A program made the position numbers and the translations under genes. From Myotis daubentonii (lineage: Eukaryota; Chordata; Mammalia; Chiroptera; Vespertilionidae), in the NCBI RefSeq assembly GCF_963259705.1, contig NC_081850.1:36069892-36133891 (forward strand): a DNA stretch of 64,000 nt, given 5' to 3'. The notes below the pieces were generated by a model. The model made no database searches. It saw only the letters and a program-made list of their open reading frames with translations, and was not told where the DNA came from. How positions within the stretch are numbered: the stretch's first letter is position 1; each line of letters opens with the position of its first letter. This document shows positions 11,230 to 21,465 of the stretch, in pieces.

Positions 11230-11696
11230 AACACATGGTATATTCTTTGAAAAGCATTAATTGACCATAAAGCCCTGAGTTCATTTCTGGGCTCTCTATT
11301 CTGTTTCATTGAATGTTTCAGTAACATGTTCTTTTGCTTACTGTGGCCTTATAGTATAGCTGATATCAAGCTGTCTTATATGTGATTCCTTCAACTTTGT
11401 TCTTCTTTCTCAAGATTGCTGTGGCTATTTGGGGTCTTTAGTGGTTCCATATAGATTTTTGGGATATTTGTTCTGGTTCTATGACATATGCCATTGGCAT
11501 CTTGATAAGAATTGTGTTGAATCTATAGATTGCTTTGGGTAGTATGGATATTTTAATGATGTTTATTCTTCCTATCCCATGAACACTGTATAGATTTTCA
11601 CTTATTTGTATCTTCTTCAATTTTATTCTTCAGTATCTTATAATTTTCTGAGTACAAGTCTTCTGCATCCTTGGTTAAATTTACTCCTAGGTATAA
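11230..11696 (-). mobile_element. L1 ORF2 fragment, left part
   Basis: The text 'catttctgggctctctattc', 'tcttctttctcaagattgct' and 'atagattgctttgggtagta' is colinear with the L1 at 54260-54700. It encodes part of ORF2 downstream of the reverse transcriptase core and is degraded by frameshifts. It breaks at 11696 and resumes at 13309. Confidence 0.9.
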
Positions 11697-12272
11697 TCCT
11701 ATCTAATAAAAGAGAAACATGGTAATTAGCCGTACATCCACTACCCTTCCCATTCGCTAATCAGGGCGATATGCAAATTAACTGCCAGCAAAGATGGTGA
11801 CCGGCAGCCAGGCAGCTTGAAGTGAACATGAGGCTTGCTTGCTTCAGTGACAGAGGACTCCAACGTTCTCTGCCTGCCTTGCTGGCCTCTGAGCTTGCAG
11901 TTTGAAACATTGTTACAAATATAGAAGCTAAACAAAACCCCCAGAAACCTGCTTTCAGCCAGCCGGGATCTCAGAGCTGGAGTTGAAACAGTGTTTCGAT
12001 TATAGAACCCAAACAAACCAGATACCTGCTTTCAGCAGTGGAGGCCTAAGAGCTGGAGCCAAGCCTCAGAGCTAAAGCTGGCCCAGAATAAAGAAGAAAA
12101 AAAGAAAAAAAGAAAAAAAGGAGTGGTTGGGAGCTTCAGTCACCCGCCAGACTGCAAACAGCCATCATCCCCTCACCCAGACTGGTCAGGCACCCCAGTG
12201 GGGACCCCCACCCTGATTCAGGACACCCTTAAGGGCAAACCAGCCAGCCTCCACCTGTGCACCAAGCCTCTA
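11697..12272 (+). mobile_element. Helitron composite, unit 1
   Basis: The 5' end is TCCTATCTAATAAAAGAG directly after host A (11696). The unit holds a poly(A)-rich block (gaaaaaaagaaaaaaag, about 12090-12120) and ends in 'cacctgtgcaccaagcctcta'. It is colinear with 43208-43850 read in reverse. The final G of CTAG is lost where unit 2 starts. No Rep/helicase coding sequence is present, so it is non-autonomous. Confidence 0.9.
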
Positions 12273-12869
12273 TCCTATATAGTAAAAGGGTAATATGCCT
12301 CCCAGCACTGGGATCAGCGGAGCCGCGAGGCCTCCCGGCACTGGGATCAGCGTGACAGGGGGCAGCGCCCAAACCCCCTGATCACCCTGCAGCTCTGTGT
12401 GTGACAGGGGGCGGGACCACAACCTCCCTATCCACCCTGCTCTGTTTGTGACAGGGGGCAGCACCCCAACCCCCTGATTAGCCCTTCTCTGTGTGTGACA
12501 GGGGGTGGCGCCGCAACCTCCCCATCGACCCTGCCTTGAGTGTGACAGGAGGCGGTGCCCCAACCCCCCAATCAGCCCTACCCTGAGCGTGACTAGGGGT
12601 GGCATCGCAACCTCCTGATCCGCCCTGCTCTGTGCATGACAGGGGGCAGCGCCCCAACTCCCCAATCGGCCTTGCTCTGAGCCTGACCAGGGGCTGCACC
12701 TAGGGATTGGGCCTGCCCTCTGCCACCCGGGAGCAGGCCTAAGCCAGCAGGTCATTATCTCCTGAGGGGTCCCAGACTGCAAGAGGACACAGGCTGGGCT
12801 GAGGGACTCCCCCGTCCTCCCTCCCCCCCCCCCCCCCGAGTGCACAAATTTTTGTGCATTGGGCCTCTA
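12273..12869 (+). mobile_element. Helitron composite, unit 2
   Basis: It starts TCCTATATAGTAAAAGGG immediately after the 3' end of unit 1. It ends with the hairpin tgcacaaatttttgtgca (12841-12858) and GGGCCTCTA. The interior is a 47-bp minisatellite. It matches 42064-43207 in reverse. Confidence 0.9.
12350..12700. repeat. 47-bp minisatellite in Helitron unit 2, about 7-8 copies
   Basis: The phrase 'tgacagggggc.g' recurs about every 47 bp (about 12354, 12402, 12449, 12497, 12544, 12591, 12640). The same array has about 19 copies at 42236-43130. The 191-aa minus-strand open frame is the repeat read through, not a gene. Confidence 0.85.
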
Positions 12870-13308
12870 TTCTATATATATAAAAGCCTAAGTGAATGAA
12901 CAACCGTTTGACTAGTCACTATGATGTGCACTGACCACCAGTGGGCAGACACTCAACACAGGAGCAGCCCTCTGGTGGTCATTGTGCTCCCACAGCGGGA
13001 GCACCGCTCAGCTGACTGATGGCCACCAGACGCTGGGCTCATGGCTGGTGAGCGCATCTGCAGTGGTGCAAGCCTCTCCCGCCTCCATGGAAACACTACC
13101 AAGCAGTGGTGGCAGGAACAGTGGGGCTGGGATGAGTGAGAATGGTGCGGCACCTACGGCACCTGGCCCAGGCTCAGGCTCCTCCCCGGCCACCTGCCGC
13201 TTAGTGTATTACTACATCCCCCGAGGGGTCCCGGATTGCGAGAGGGTGCAGGCCAGGCTGAGGGACCCCACTGGTGCAAGAATCTGTGCACTGTATCTGG
13301 GTCTCTAG
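12870..13308 (+). mobile_element. Helitron composite, unit 3
   Basis: It starts TTCTATATATATAAAAGCC after unit 2 and contains 'ggtggtca' type sub-repeats. It ends CTAG at 13305-13308 followed by host T. It matches 41783-42063 in reverse in order and termini, though the interior is longer here. Confidence 0.85.
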
Positions 13309-13505
13309 TATTTTTATGCAATTGTAAATGATATTGTTTCCTTAGTTTCCTTTCTGATAGTTCATTATTGGTATATAAAAATGTAACTGATTTCTAGGAT
13401 TTTGTATCCTGCTGAATTATTGAATTCAGTTATCAGTTGTAGTAGCTTATGGTGGGAATTTTTGGGGTTCTTTATATACAGTATCATGTCATTTATACAT
13501 ATTGG
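13309..13505 (-). mobile_element. L1 ORF2 fragment, right part
   Basis: 'tatgcaattgtaaatgatatt' and 'tattggtatataaaaatg' continue the L1 match (compare 54720-54800). It runs into the reverse-transcriptase FADD region, where similarity ends near 'cagtatcatgtcatttatac'. Confidence 0.9.
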
Positions 13506-14199
13506 TGGATCTCATCCTCACTCCATGGACATTAGTGGTTTCTCCAATTCCAGGCTATTTCATCAGTGATCTGATGGGCAATCTCAAAAATTGATCTTTG
13601 AAAAACTGTGCAAGAGTTTCTGTGGGGTAACCCCTAGGGGGAGCACTGCCAGGTGCAGGTGTGCCCCTGTGGAGCTTTGGCAGGTCCTGCTCACTGTTCT
13701 CCCAGAGGAGGGACCTGCTGGGGCCTCTGCTGCCTCCCTTTGTCCCCAGGTTGGTCGCCACCAGCCCAGAAGCCTGCCAGTCTGATCATGAGAGTGCTCT
13801 GTCCTCAGTGTTGACCGTGTCTCCCCCCATCGGGGAGGTGGGGCATCTCTGACATGTAGAGGCATGTGCACGGCCTCTTGTTGGAAGTGTGTTTGCTCTT
13901 TGTTCCTTTAGAAAACACTGACTATTGGAGTTTACTGCACCACAGGGACATTATACTTTTCTCTGGCCTTGGGTTATGAGGAATGCTTTGCAACTTGTGA
14001 TTTTTCTTTCCAGATTTCTGCATTTTTGTCATTTTTGTTTTGGGCACAGGAAGAGCCAGTCATTGTGTGAGTGGCTTCTGGTGCTGGGGAAACACTTAGC
14101 ACAGCTGCCTCGAGATTATGCACACACTTACTAAAAGGTCTTCTTTCTTTTTTACATCTGATCTCTCATCCACCTGTGATTTCCCATTCAAATAACAAA
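13506..14199. other. unique DNA with a GC-rich block
   Basis: 13615-13860 is GC-rich and has overlapping open frames on both strands, but no recognisable product or family. The rest is ordinary unique DNA. Confidence 0.45.
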
Positions 14200-14482
14200 A
14201 GTGCCATTTCATATAAACACACAAAAAATGTGAGCAGACACAAAAAGGCACCTATTGTAAGATTCCATGTGTAAGGAACATCCAGAACAGGTACCAGAGC
14301 AGAGACAGAAAGCAGACTAGGGGTCTCCAGGGGCAGGAGGAGTGGGGCGTGAGTACTGTTGGAGCAGGGTTTCCTTTTGGGGGATGGACCATCCTGCAAC
14401 TAGATGGTGGTGATGCTTGCCCAGCATCGTGAGTGTCCTTCAGGCTCAGCAATGGCACCATTTAAAATACAAACAATAAATT
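14200..14482 (+). mobile_element. L1M (old L1) 3' end
   Basis: 'aagattccatgtgtaaggaac', 'agacagaaagcagactagggg' and 'tagatggtggtgatgcttgc' are the classic old L1 3' UTR text ('gagacagaaagtagattagtgg', 'ttagatagtggtgatggttgc'). Confidence 0.8.
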
Positions 14483-14605
14483 TACTTATTTATGAAATTG
14501 AATCACCCCAGGGAGAAACAAAGCATAAAAGAAGAACAGAAAAAGAAAAAGACCCCAAAATAATAAAAATTAAAAAATAAACAATGGAATCACACCATGC
14601 AGAAA

Positions 14606-14775
14606 AAAGGAAGGGAAGGGAAGGGAAGGGAAGGGAAGGGAAGGGAAGGGAAGGGAAGGGAAGGGAAGGGAAGGGAAGGGAAGGGAAGGGAAGGGAAGGG
14701 AAGGGAAGGGAAGGGAAGGGAAGGGAAGGGAAGGGAAGGGAAGGAAAGGAAAGGAAAGGAAAGGAAAGGAAAAGG
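14606..14775. repeat. (AAGGG)n / (AAAGG)n pentanucleotide array
   Basis: About 27 copies of AAGGG (to about 14743) grade into AAAGG repeats. The matching place in the other arm (about 17280-17340) has only irregular A/G-rich DNA. The Lys-Gly-Arg-Glu and Pro-Ser-Leu-Phe frames over it are artefacts. Confidence 0.95.
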
Positions 14776-15161
14776 TCAGTGGGGGGGGGGGGGGTAGCTC
14801 TGGAGCTGGCCCTGCTAGGTTTTCAGGAGGCAGCTCCTCCTCTGAGGCAGGACTCAGGGCAGGTTCCAGGCAGGGTTCCTCATCCCGGGGTGGTGGGGCC
14901 TCAGGCATGTCTGCAGGTGCTTCCCAGGCTGGTCTGGCTCCACAGCTGCAGCTGGAGTGGCTGCTAGAGCTGGAAGGACCTCTGGAAGTGCACATGCCTC
15001 AAGCTCTTCATCTGACTCCTCTAGTGTTACTGCAGGAGCCTCCCCTGCCTCCTGGGCCTGTGCTGGGGTTGTGAGAGGAGAAAAGATCATCCATGTGCCT
15101 GCATTTCCACGTGTCCCCTTCCTCCCGGCCACCCCCAAGGACATGACAGAAGCCAGAGCCT

Positions 15162-15722
15162 TCAGAGAAGCCCCAGCACAGAACCCACCACAGGACGTCC
15201 TTCCCATTGGCAGTCCAGCAGGTGGGTGGTCTGGGGCCAGGCTTTGCCCCTGGCCAGCCTCTGGGGGTGCTCCCTGTGTGCCTGGCACTGAGCCCTCCCC
15301 ATAAGCTCAGATGCACCACCTCCCCAACCCACTCCCACCTCCCCCTCCTTCTCACCCTCCTGGGGCTCTGCCCCCTGGGGCTGCAGGTCCTCTGGCCCAG
15401 TGTGATTCACATGGGCCTGGTGCTCCAGGTAGGCATCACACATTGGGAACCTCTTGCGGAACCTGGGCGACTGCAGGAAGGAGTTGCAAAGTGCGATCCG
15501 CCTTTGCTGATTGAGCAGCTTCCAGGACGGAGGTCTGCAGAACCTGATGGGCTTCTGGGGAGGACTCCATCTCTGGCCACTCAAGGGCCCTGGCTTCCCA
15601 GACTCCCAGCTGGCCATATGCACTGCGGGCCTGCTCTGGCCCTTGGTAGTATGGCCCACCTGCCCCTCAATGGTGAAGGCAGGGCTGGGGTCTTCATGGA
15701 CCAGCTGCTGTTCCTCTATATC
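15162..15722 (-). pseudogene. gene-like segment in left arm, product not recognised
   Basis: An open frame on the minus strand (165 codons from Met at 15659; similarity to the other arm continues upstream to about 15722) contains the phrases EDPSPAFTIEGQ, RPPSWKLLNQQRRIALCNSF and KRFPMCDAYLEHQAHVNHTG. The same protein text is on the plus strand at 16299-16706. A second gene-like part follows at 14854-15060 (EESDEELEACALPEVLPALA) and continues in another frame to about 14800 (SEEELPPENLAGPAPE). Between them lies non-coding-looking DNA, perhaps an intron. The composition is acidic, Pro/Ala/Glu-rich with one basic patch. I cannot name the parent gene. Frame changes between parts and many amino-acid differences between arms argue for a decayed fragment, not a working gene. 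Confidence 0.45.
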
Positions 15723-15830
15723 CTGGGTTCAGCTGTGCAATGACAGTGACCGACAGCCGGTCAGAGGCCTCAAGCCCTGCCTGGCCTTAGTCGCTGCTGC
15801 TTCTGCCCACTGGACCTTCTGCTCCCGGAC

Positions 15831-16024
15831 GAGGCCCAGCCCTGTGGCTGCACAGACCTCCACCCAGGGGAATAGAGTCACCTCCAGGGCTCGGGCAGAG
15901 GGTACCACCCACACTCCCCATCCACCCAGCCAGCCTTGACCCAGGGTGTGAACATGACTGGTATACAGGCTTCTGACCCCTCCTCAGCCTGTTTCTGCTC
16001 AGGCTCTTTCTATGTGAACCCCTC

Positions 16025-16062
<38 letters not shown>

Positions 16063-16209
16063 GAGGGGATATAGGGCTGTCCAGGTGGAGTCAGAGTGGT
16101 GGCCTGGCTCCCACACAACCACCCTGGGCCTCCCTGTGTTACCTCTGGCTCCAACCGTGTCGAGGGAGACAGGGGTCTGGCACTGAGCCGTGAGCCAGCG
16201 GTGGCCTGT
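15831..16209. other. spacer between the inverted arms
   Basis: GC-rich DNA that does not match itself clearly in inverted orientation. It contains a (CA)n tract. The open frames here are extensions from the arms. Confidence 0.6.
16029..16060. repeat. (CA)n microsatellite
   Basis: About 16 CA dinucleotides near the centre of the inverted duplication. Confidence 0.95.
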
Positions 16210-17441
16210 CCAGGAGCAGAAGGTCCAGTGGGCAGAAGCAGCAGCGACTAGGGCCAGGCAGGGCTTGAGACCTCTGAACTGGCTGCCGGTCACTGTCATT
16301 GCAGAGCTCAACCCAAGTCACAGAGGAGCAGCAGCTGGTCCATGAAGACCCCAGCCCTGCCTTCACCATTGAGGGGCAGGTGGGCCATACTACTGAGGGT
16401 CAGAGCAGGCCCGCAGTGCATATGGCCAGCTGGGGGTCGGGGGAACCAGGGCCCTTGAGTGGCCAGAGATGGAGTCCTCCTCAGAAGCTCATCAGGTTCC
16501 GCAGACCTCCGTCCTGGAAGCTGCTCAGTCAGCAAAGGGGGATCGCACTTTGCAACTCCTTCCTGGAGCCCCCTAGGCTCCGCAAGAGGTTCCCAATGTG
16601 TGATGCCTACCTGGAGCACCAGGCCCATGTGAATCACACTGGGCCAGGGGACCTGCAGCCCCAGGAGGCAGAGCCCAAGGGCGAGAAAGTGGGGATATGG
16701 GGGTAGGATGGGGGGTAGAGATGCATGGGAGGTTATGGGGAGGGCTCAGTACAAGACACACAAACAGCACTCCCAGAGGCTGGCCAGGGGCAAAGCCTGG
16801 CCCCAGACCACCCATCTGCTGGACTGCCAGCAGGAAGGATGTCCATTGGTGGGTCCTGCTCTAGGGTTTCTCTGAAGGCTCTGGCTTCTGTTATCTCCTT
16901 GGGGGGAGGGGAAGGGGGCTCGTGGAAATACAGGCATGTGGGTGATCTTTTCTCGCTCACAACCCCAGCACTGGCCCAGGAGGCAGAGGAGGCTCCTGTG
17001 GTAACATCTTATGTGCATGCAGAGGAGTCTGATCCAGAGGTCCTTCCAGCTCTAGCAGCCACTCCAGCTGCAGCTGTGGAGCCAGACCGGCCTGGGAAGC
17101 ACCTCCAGACATGACTGAGGCCCCACCACCCCTGGATGAGGAGCCCTCCGTGGAACCTTCCCTGGGTCCTGCCTCAGAGGAGGAGCTGCCTCCTGAAAAC
17201 CTAGCAGGGCCAGCTCCAGAGCCACTGGCTGAGACTGCTTGCCATTTCCCCTCAGAAAAACGTGTGCTACCCTCCCCTCATTGATCTTTTCCTCTTCTTT
17301 TCTTTTTCTGTTTTATTTTTCTTCATGGAGTTGTTTATTCTTAAATTTTTATGATTCTGGGTATTTTGGGTTTTTTTTCTTTTTCTCTATTCTTCCTTTT
17401 TTTATGCTTTGTTTCTCCCTGGGGTGATTCAATTTAATAAA
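16210..17441 (-). repeat. right arm of a large inverted duplication
   Basis: This is the inverted partner of 14490-15830. It lacks the AAGGG expansion. Its outer edge is adjacent to a Helitron 5' end at 17442. Confidence 0.9.
16299..16706 (+). pseudogene. gene-like segment in right arm, product not recognised
   Basis: An open frame of 135 codons has TEEQQLVHEDPSPAFTIEGQ, PPSWKLLSQQRGIALCNSFL and KRFPMCDAYLEHQAHVNHTG. A tgtcattgcag just upstream (ends about 16308) looks like a splice acceptor. The acidic part resumes at 16973-17114 after a candidate acceptor 'tcacaaccccag' (EAPVVTSYVHAEESDPEVLP). It shifts frame to MTEAPPPLDEEP and SEEELPPENLAGPAPE up to a stop near 17283. This looks like captured genomic DNA with intron remnants. 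Acidic Pro/Ala-rich linkers of this sort occur in RalGDS-like proteins, but that is only a guess. Confidence 0.45.
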
Positions 17442-17754
17442 TCTATACTAATAAAAGAGTAATATGCTAATTAGACCTGGAGACCTTCCAGAAACCTTCC
17501 GGACGTCCTTTTGGACAAAGCTGGGGCTTGGCCGGCCTTCAAACTGCCCCCAAATGGCCCTCAGCCCCTCACCCAGGCCAGCCACGCCCCCCAGTGAGGA
17601 CCCCCACCCTGATGGGGGTGTGACTGGCCTGCAAAATGCCCCAGACCCTTAGCCCACCTCCAGCAGCCACCCGCCCCCCAAGGGGACCCCTACTCTGATC
17701 TGGGACCTACTTCAGGGCAGACCAGCTGGCTCCCACCTGTGCACCAGGCCTCTA
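17442..17754 (+). mobile_element. Helitron unit, short
   Basis: It starts TCTATACTAATAAAAGAG after A (17441) and ends 'cacctgtgcaccaggcctcta'. It has the usual 'gacctggagaccttcc' and 'cagtgaggacccccaccctg' interior. No coding capacity. Confidence 0.85.
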
Positions 17755-17880
17755 TGGATACTAATAAAAGGATAATATGCTAATCAGACCAGACGTCCTT
17801 CCGGACAAAGCCATGGTGGCGGAGCCAAGGCAGAGGCAGTTAGGGGTGATCAGGCCGGCAGGGGAAAGTAGTTAGGGTGA
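17755..17880 (+). mobile_element. second Helitron unit, 3' truncated
   Basis: A second 5' end (gatactaataaaaggataat) follows the first unit without spacer. It continues through 'agacgtccttccggacaaag' and 'gtgatcaggccggcaggggaa'. It has no 3' hairpin; it runs into a SINE head. Confidence 0.8.
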
Positions 17881-17881
17881 T

Positions 17882-17957
17882 CCCTGACTGGAATTGAACC
17901 TGGGACCCTTCAGTCCACAGGCCGACGCTATATCCACTGAGCAAAACCGGTTAGGGC
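17882..17957 (-). mobile_element. VES SINE, tRNA head only
   Basis: The complement reads ctaaccggttttgctcagtgg ... gggtcccaggttcaattcc. The intact 5' end faces right. The body and A tail are missing where it meets the Helitron, which points to a rearrangement rather than usual 5' truncation. Confidence 0.85.
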
Positions 17958-17958
17958 T

Positions 17959-18599
17959 CAAATGCATCTTTTAATTAAACTATAACTCTACCAATTTTAC
18001 GTTAAATCTAATTATATTAATTATAATGCATTATATGGAAAGTGCTGTTTCTTATCATTTTAACTGGTGGTATTCATCAATTTGAAAGTCTTACATTTAT
18101 TGATTGATGGTTTTATTCTGATGTATATTCCTCAGTTCCTGAGAATAAATGAGTGATCTGATACATGAATTAACCTCACACAAAGGGACTTGGAAAAAGG
18201 TACTATCAGATATAATGCTTTCAGGTTTCTCTCCATGTCCATAATTATCTCTATGCCCTGTGCAAGGTGCCTCAGTCAGACTGGTTTTCAGGCTCACATT
18301 ATTGTTTCACTTCCCTATAAACCAGAGAACGTTAGCCTAAATGGAATAGGGTTCCAAAATTTACTGCTCAGCCTAACTGGCCACTGGAGCCAACAATATT
18401 CTTTTTATATATGGACTGTGATGATAATAAAAGATATCATTAAAAAATCAGAATTAGAAGGACATGAAAATCATTATCAAGAAGTAGCTGAAGTGAGAAA
18501 AATATCGCCCACAAGAAAAGAAAGAAAAACAATCTACCCAAAGGAACACACCGATGGCTGCCTTCCGTCTTTTCTCTCTTTGGCTTCTACTGCGTTCTC
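17959..18599. other. unique DNA, nothing recognised
   Basis: The 137-codon plus-strand frame at 18190-18603 has no recognisable domain and may be chance. Confidence 0.45.
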
Positions 18600-19175
18600 C
18601 TGACTTCCCTTAGGTCTCACTGGCCACTCCTTCTCAGTTTCTTTTGCTGTTTCCTTCTCTTTATCCAGTTTTCCTGCCACTAGAGTATATCAGGATCCCA
18701 TCGCTGATCCCTCCACTTCTCTAAATATAGACAATCACTTTAGTGCGTATGTGTAAATCATGTCTCTTGACTTTAAACCATCTATCTACTGAAACCTCCC
18801 CAAATTATAGCTCAGTCCTTTCTTCTAAGCCCAGACTTCTGGAGACTTATATACTCAACTGTCTACTCAAACTCTCTACTTGAAAGTCAAATAGTCATCT
18901 TGAACTTAACATGCCCCAGGTAAATCTGTGATCTACCCCCACCCCACAGCTCTCCTCTATGTGCAGTCTTCCCCATCTCAGTTGATGGTAATTTCAACCT
19001 TCAATCTTTACCATTATGACTTCATTTCCTACATTCCCTCAATTGTGCACATCCACTGATCTTCTTGCTGTCCTTTGAACTTGCCAACAAGCTCCCACAT
19101 TATAGGGCCTCATCCTAGCTGTTATCTGCCTGAAAATATCCCCCAGATACTACACAGCCAATCCCTTACTCCTGG
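18600..19175 (+). mobile_element. L2 LINE remnant
   Basis: 'gcagtcttccccatctcagt', 'tcaaatagtcatcttgaactt' and 'cttcttgctgtcctttgaac' follow the L2 ORF2 3' half in order. Strongly diverged. Confidence 0.65.
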
Positions 19176-19739
19176 TAAAGGAGTTCTGACAGTCCTAAGA
19201 GAGGCAAGAAAGTGTGCTGTTCCGCCTGAACTCTGTATCACCAGAAAAGGCATTACCATGGCAAGAGGCCGCCCAGGGGACTTGCCTTGGTTCCATTCAG
19301 CATTGCTTCTATTTAAGACAAGGGATTCAGACTGGAAAGAATAATACTAATAATATTTTTAAATTAAAAGTCATATTACAAATAGATTTTGCATTATTTC
19401 CCAAAATTGTAAAATCTAAACATGTGAACATGTGTTTGCATGTGCATGTATGTGTTTGTATGTGTACACACACACACACACACATATATATAAAGTATGA
19501 AGGAAGCAGTGGAGAAAAGGCTGGAAAGATATATCACAAGATGCAAAAAGCAATCATCACTAGGTATTAGAAATGTGAGTTATTTTTGTCTATTTTTACA
19601 TATTTTACAATTTTTTACACTGGTTACTTTTCTAATCAGAAAACCACATATAACAAATAGATTAAAAGGAGAGGGCAGTTTGCAACGACACATGAGGAGA
19701 CAGAGAGGAAATGGCTGCAATGGATGAGTTGGGGTTTCC
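19176..19739. other. unique DNA with a short (CA)n
   Basis: A (CA)n tract lies at 19465-19484. The open frames at 19075-19727 cross repeats and appear spurious. Confidence 0.5.
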
Positions 19740-20130
19740 TGTGCTGCACATCAGATCCTAGCGTATTAAGGGATCATGCAGATGTGGTCACGGAACCAGT
19801 GTCAGCAATCTTAGAGGAATAGTGGAAAGCAGATGTGGTTCCAGAAGATTGCAAATTTACAATGTTGTTCATATTTTCAAAACAGGGGAACTAGTGAATT
19901 TAAGAGACTCAATCCCCAGGCATATGACATCAACCCTGCATAAATTCAAGAATAGATTATTAAGCAGATGGCTTCTGAGAATTATGCAAAGGAAGTAGTG
20001 TGCTCCCTAGAAACACATTATGCCAAACTAACTTGTTCCTTTTTTGAGTTGTTCTAAGAGGTTTTAGGAGAGAGGGGCTGTTGTTTTGACAAGGCACCTG
20101 ATAGTCTTTACTGACATCTTCTACATTGGA
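19740..20130 (+). mobile_element. CR1/L3 LINE remnant
   Basis: 'ggttccagaagattgcaaat', 'atattttcaaaacagggg', 'gacatcaaccctgcataa', 'cagattattaag'-like and 'tatgccaaactaacttgtt' match the order of CR1-clade reverse-transcriptase text (ggttccagaggactgg; attttcaaaaaggg; tgccagaccaacct). Very old. Confidence 0.55.
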
Positions 20131-20289
20131 TCTTTCTTCACTGGTGGAATCAGGCACACTAGCAAAGACAAGAGCAGGCACAGCCTCTGGATGCAAGAGG
20201 CATTGGGGAAATTGACTGCATGTCTGAGTTGGAGGAAAAGGGAGAAGAAGGTCATAGTATAGTTCCCTTTGCAAGGACACTCCTCCAGA

Positions 20290-20575
20290 GAAGCTCACAT
20301 GGCTGGCTCCTCATCACTCCAGGGTCACCTCTTCAGGGATGGCTCCCCTGACCCCCCAAATTGAAGTAGTGCCTCTCCTATCCCTCATAGGTCATTCTGT
20401 CCATTTGTTTTTCCTTCAGAGCATTTGTCTCTCTCTGAAATTATCTTGTTTCTCTATTCACTTCTTAGTGGTCTCTTTTCACTAGAACGTAAGTCCTGCA
20501 ACAAAGGCATATATTTTGTTCAAAGCTGAATGCCCAATGCCGAGTTAGTAGTACAATTCAACAAATATTTGTTCC
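20290..20575 (+). mobile_element. L2 LINE 3' end
   Basis: 'cactagaacgtaagtcctgc', 'atattttgttcaaagctgaa' and 'caacaaatatttgttccctgg' match the conserved L2 3' UTR. Confidence 0.8.
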
Positions 20576-21234
20576 CTGGAAATATCTACAAAACTGCTTT
20601 ATTTCAAGGAGCTGGGGTCTCCCTTCCCTGTTTGTGAGCACCAAGGCCTCCCAGCGGCCTCCCTGCTTCCAGCACCGCTACATTCAATCCCTTCTCTTCA
20701 CCAACCATTTGCTTTGATGACAAGCAAGATACTTGGCAAACTTCCTAAACTACCTAAATCCTCTGCCACCAATAGCAACAACCACCAGGTCACAAGGTGG
20801 GTGAGCAGTGGGGACATTCTAGCAAATGTCATGCTGTCATCATGAACAAGGTCTTCGAACTCAAACTGTGGGAGGAAACACCTCACTTTGACGAACACGG
20901 CTAGTTACATGTGACTATGTGATTAGTGCAGCCCAATGTAGGACAGGCTCTCACCATGTCAGCAGCCAAACACGACTCCCCTCCTGCACGGAGCAGAGCC
21001 AATGAGCTGGTTGCATGGGAAACAAAGCACCTTTGTCAACACTTTCCACAGAAGGTGTCAGAGATGCCATCTCCACAGGCCAGTGTGGCTGTGAGGGAGA
21101 GGAGACAAGTAACCCCAGTAACTTAGAATCCTGCTGTTTCCTACTGAGTCAAGTTCTCCAGGGTTTAAGCTCAGCTTTCAGAATAGGCCTATTACTTTAG
21201 TTTGAAGATTCTTTAGTCCAGAAAGGAAGCAAAC
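20576..21234. other. unique DNA, nothing recognised
   Basis: No repeat or gene signal beyond short opposite-strand frames. Confidence 0.5.
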
Positions 21235-21465
21235 TGACACAGGCTTCCTGGCTTTATATCACAGCTTTACTGTTAACCATCTATGTTACTTTGGTCAAGA
21301 TAGTTAATCTTCCTGTGCCTCAGTTTTCCCAACTATAAAATGGGGACAGGGCAGTATTTATTTCACAGGCTTTCTGCAAAGATGACATGAGTTAATAAAA
21401 TGTAAAGTGAATAGAACCATAACTATAGATATTAAGCACTATATAAAAAAGATTTTGCCATTGTC
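21235..21465 (+). mobile_element. MIR SINE
   Basis: 'cctgtgcctcagttttccc', 'aactataaaatggggacagg' and 'gatgacatgagttaataaaa' are MIR core text. Confidence 0.9.

Larger units (their letters stand above)
14490..15830 (+). repeat. left arm of a large inverted duplication
   Basis: Read on the minus strand, this arm matches 16210-17441 read on the plus strand. Outer anchors are aaattgaatcaccccaggg (about 14500) and its reverse complement ending about 17438. Inner anchors are at 15756-15830 and 16207-16300. Most of the length is GC-rich and gene-like; it also holds the AAGGG array. By eye the arms agree at roughly 85-90% outside the simple repeats. Confidence 0.9.

Noticed and set aside
12270..12845. 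191-codon minus-strand open frame, and the similar 212- and 155-codon frames at 42075-42859
   Set aside because: They read through the 47-bp GC-rich Helitron minisatellite. Because 47 is not a multiple of three, adjacent units are read in different frames and all frames look alike. No start context, domain or conservation is seen.
14570..14995. Pro-Ser-Leu-Phe repeat frame and its opposite Lys-Gly-Arg-Glu frame
   Set aside because: Both come from the AAGGG array, not a repeat protein.
18190..18603. 137-codon plus-strand frame
   Set aside because: Composition is ordinary for non-coding DNA, with no domain, signal peptide or supporting splice signals.
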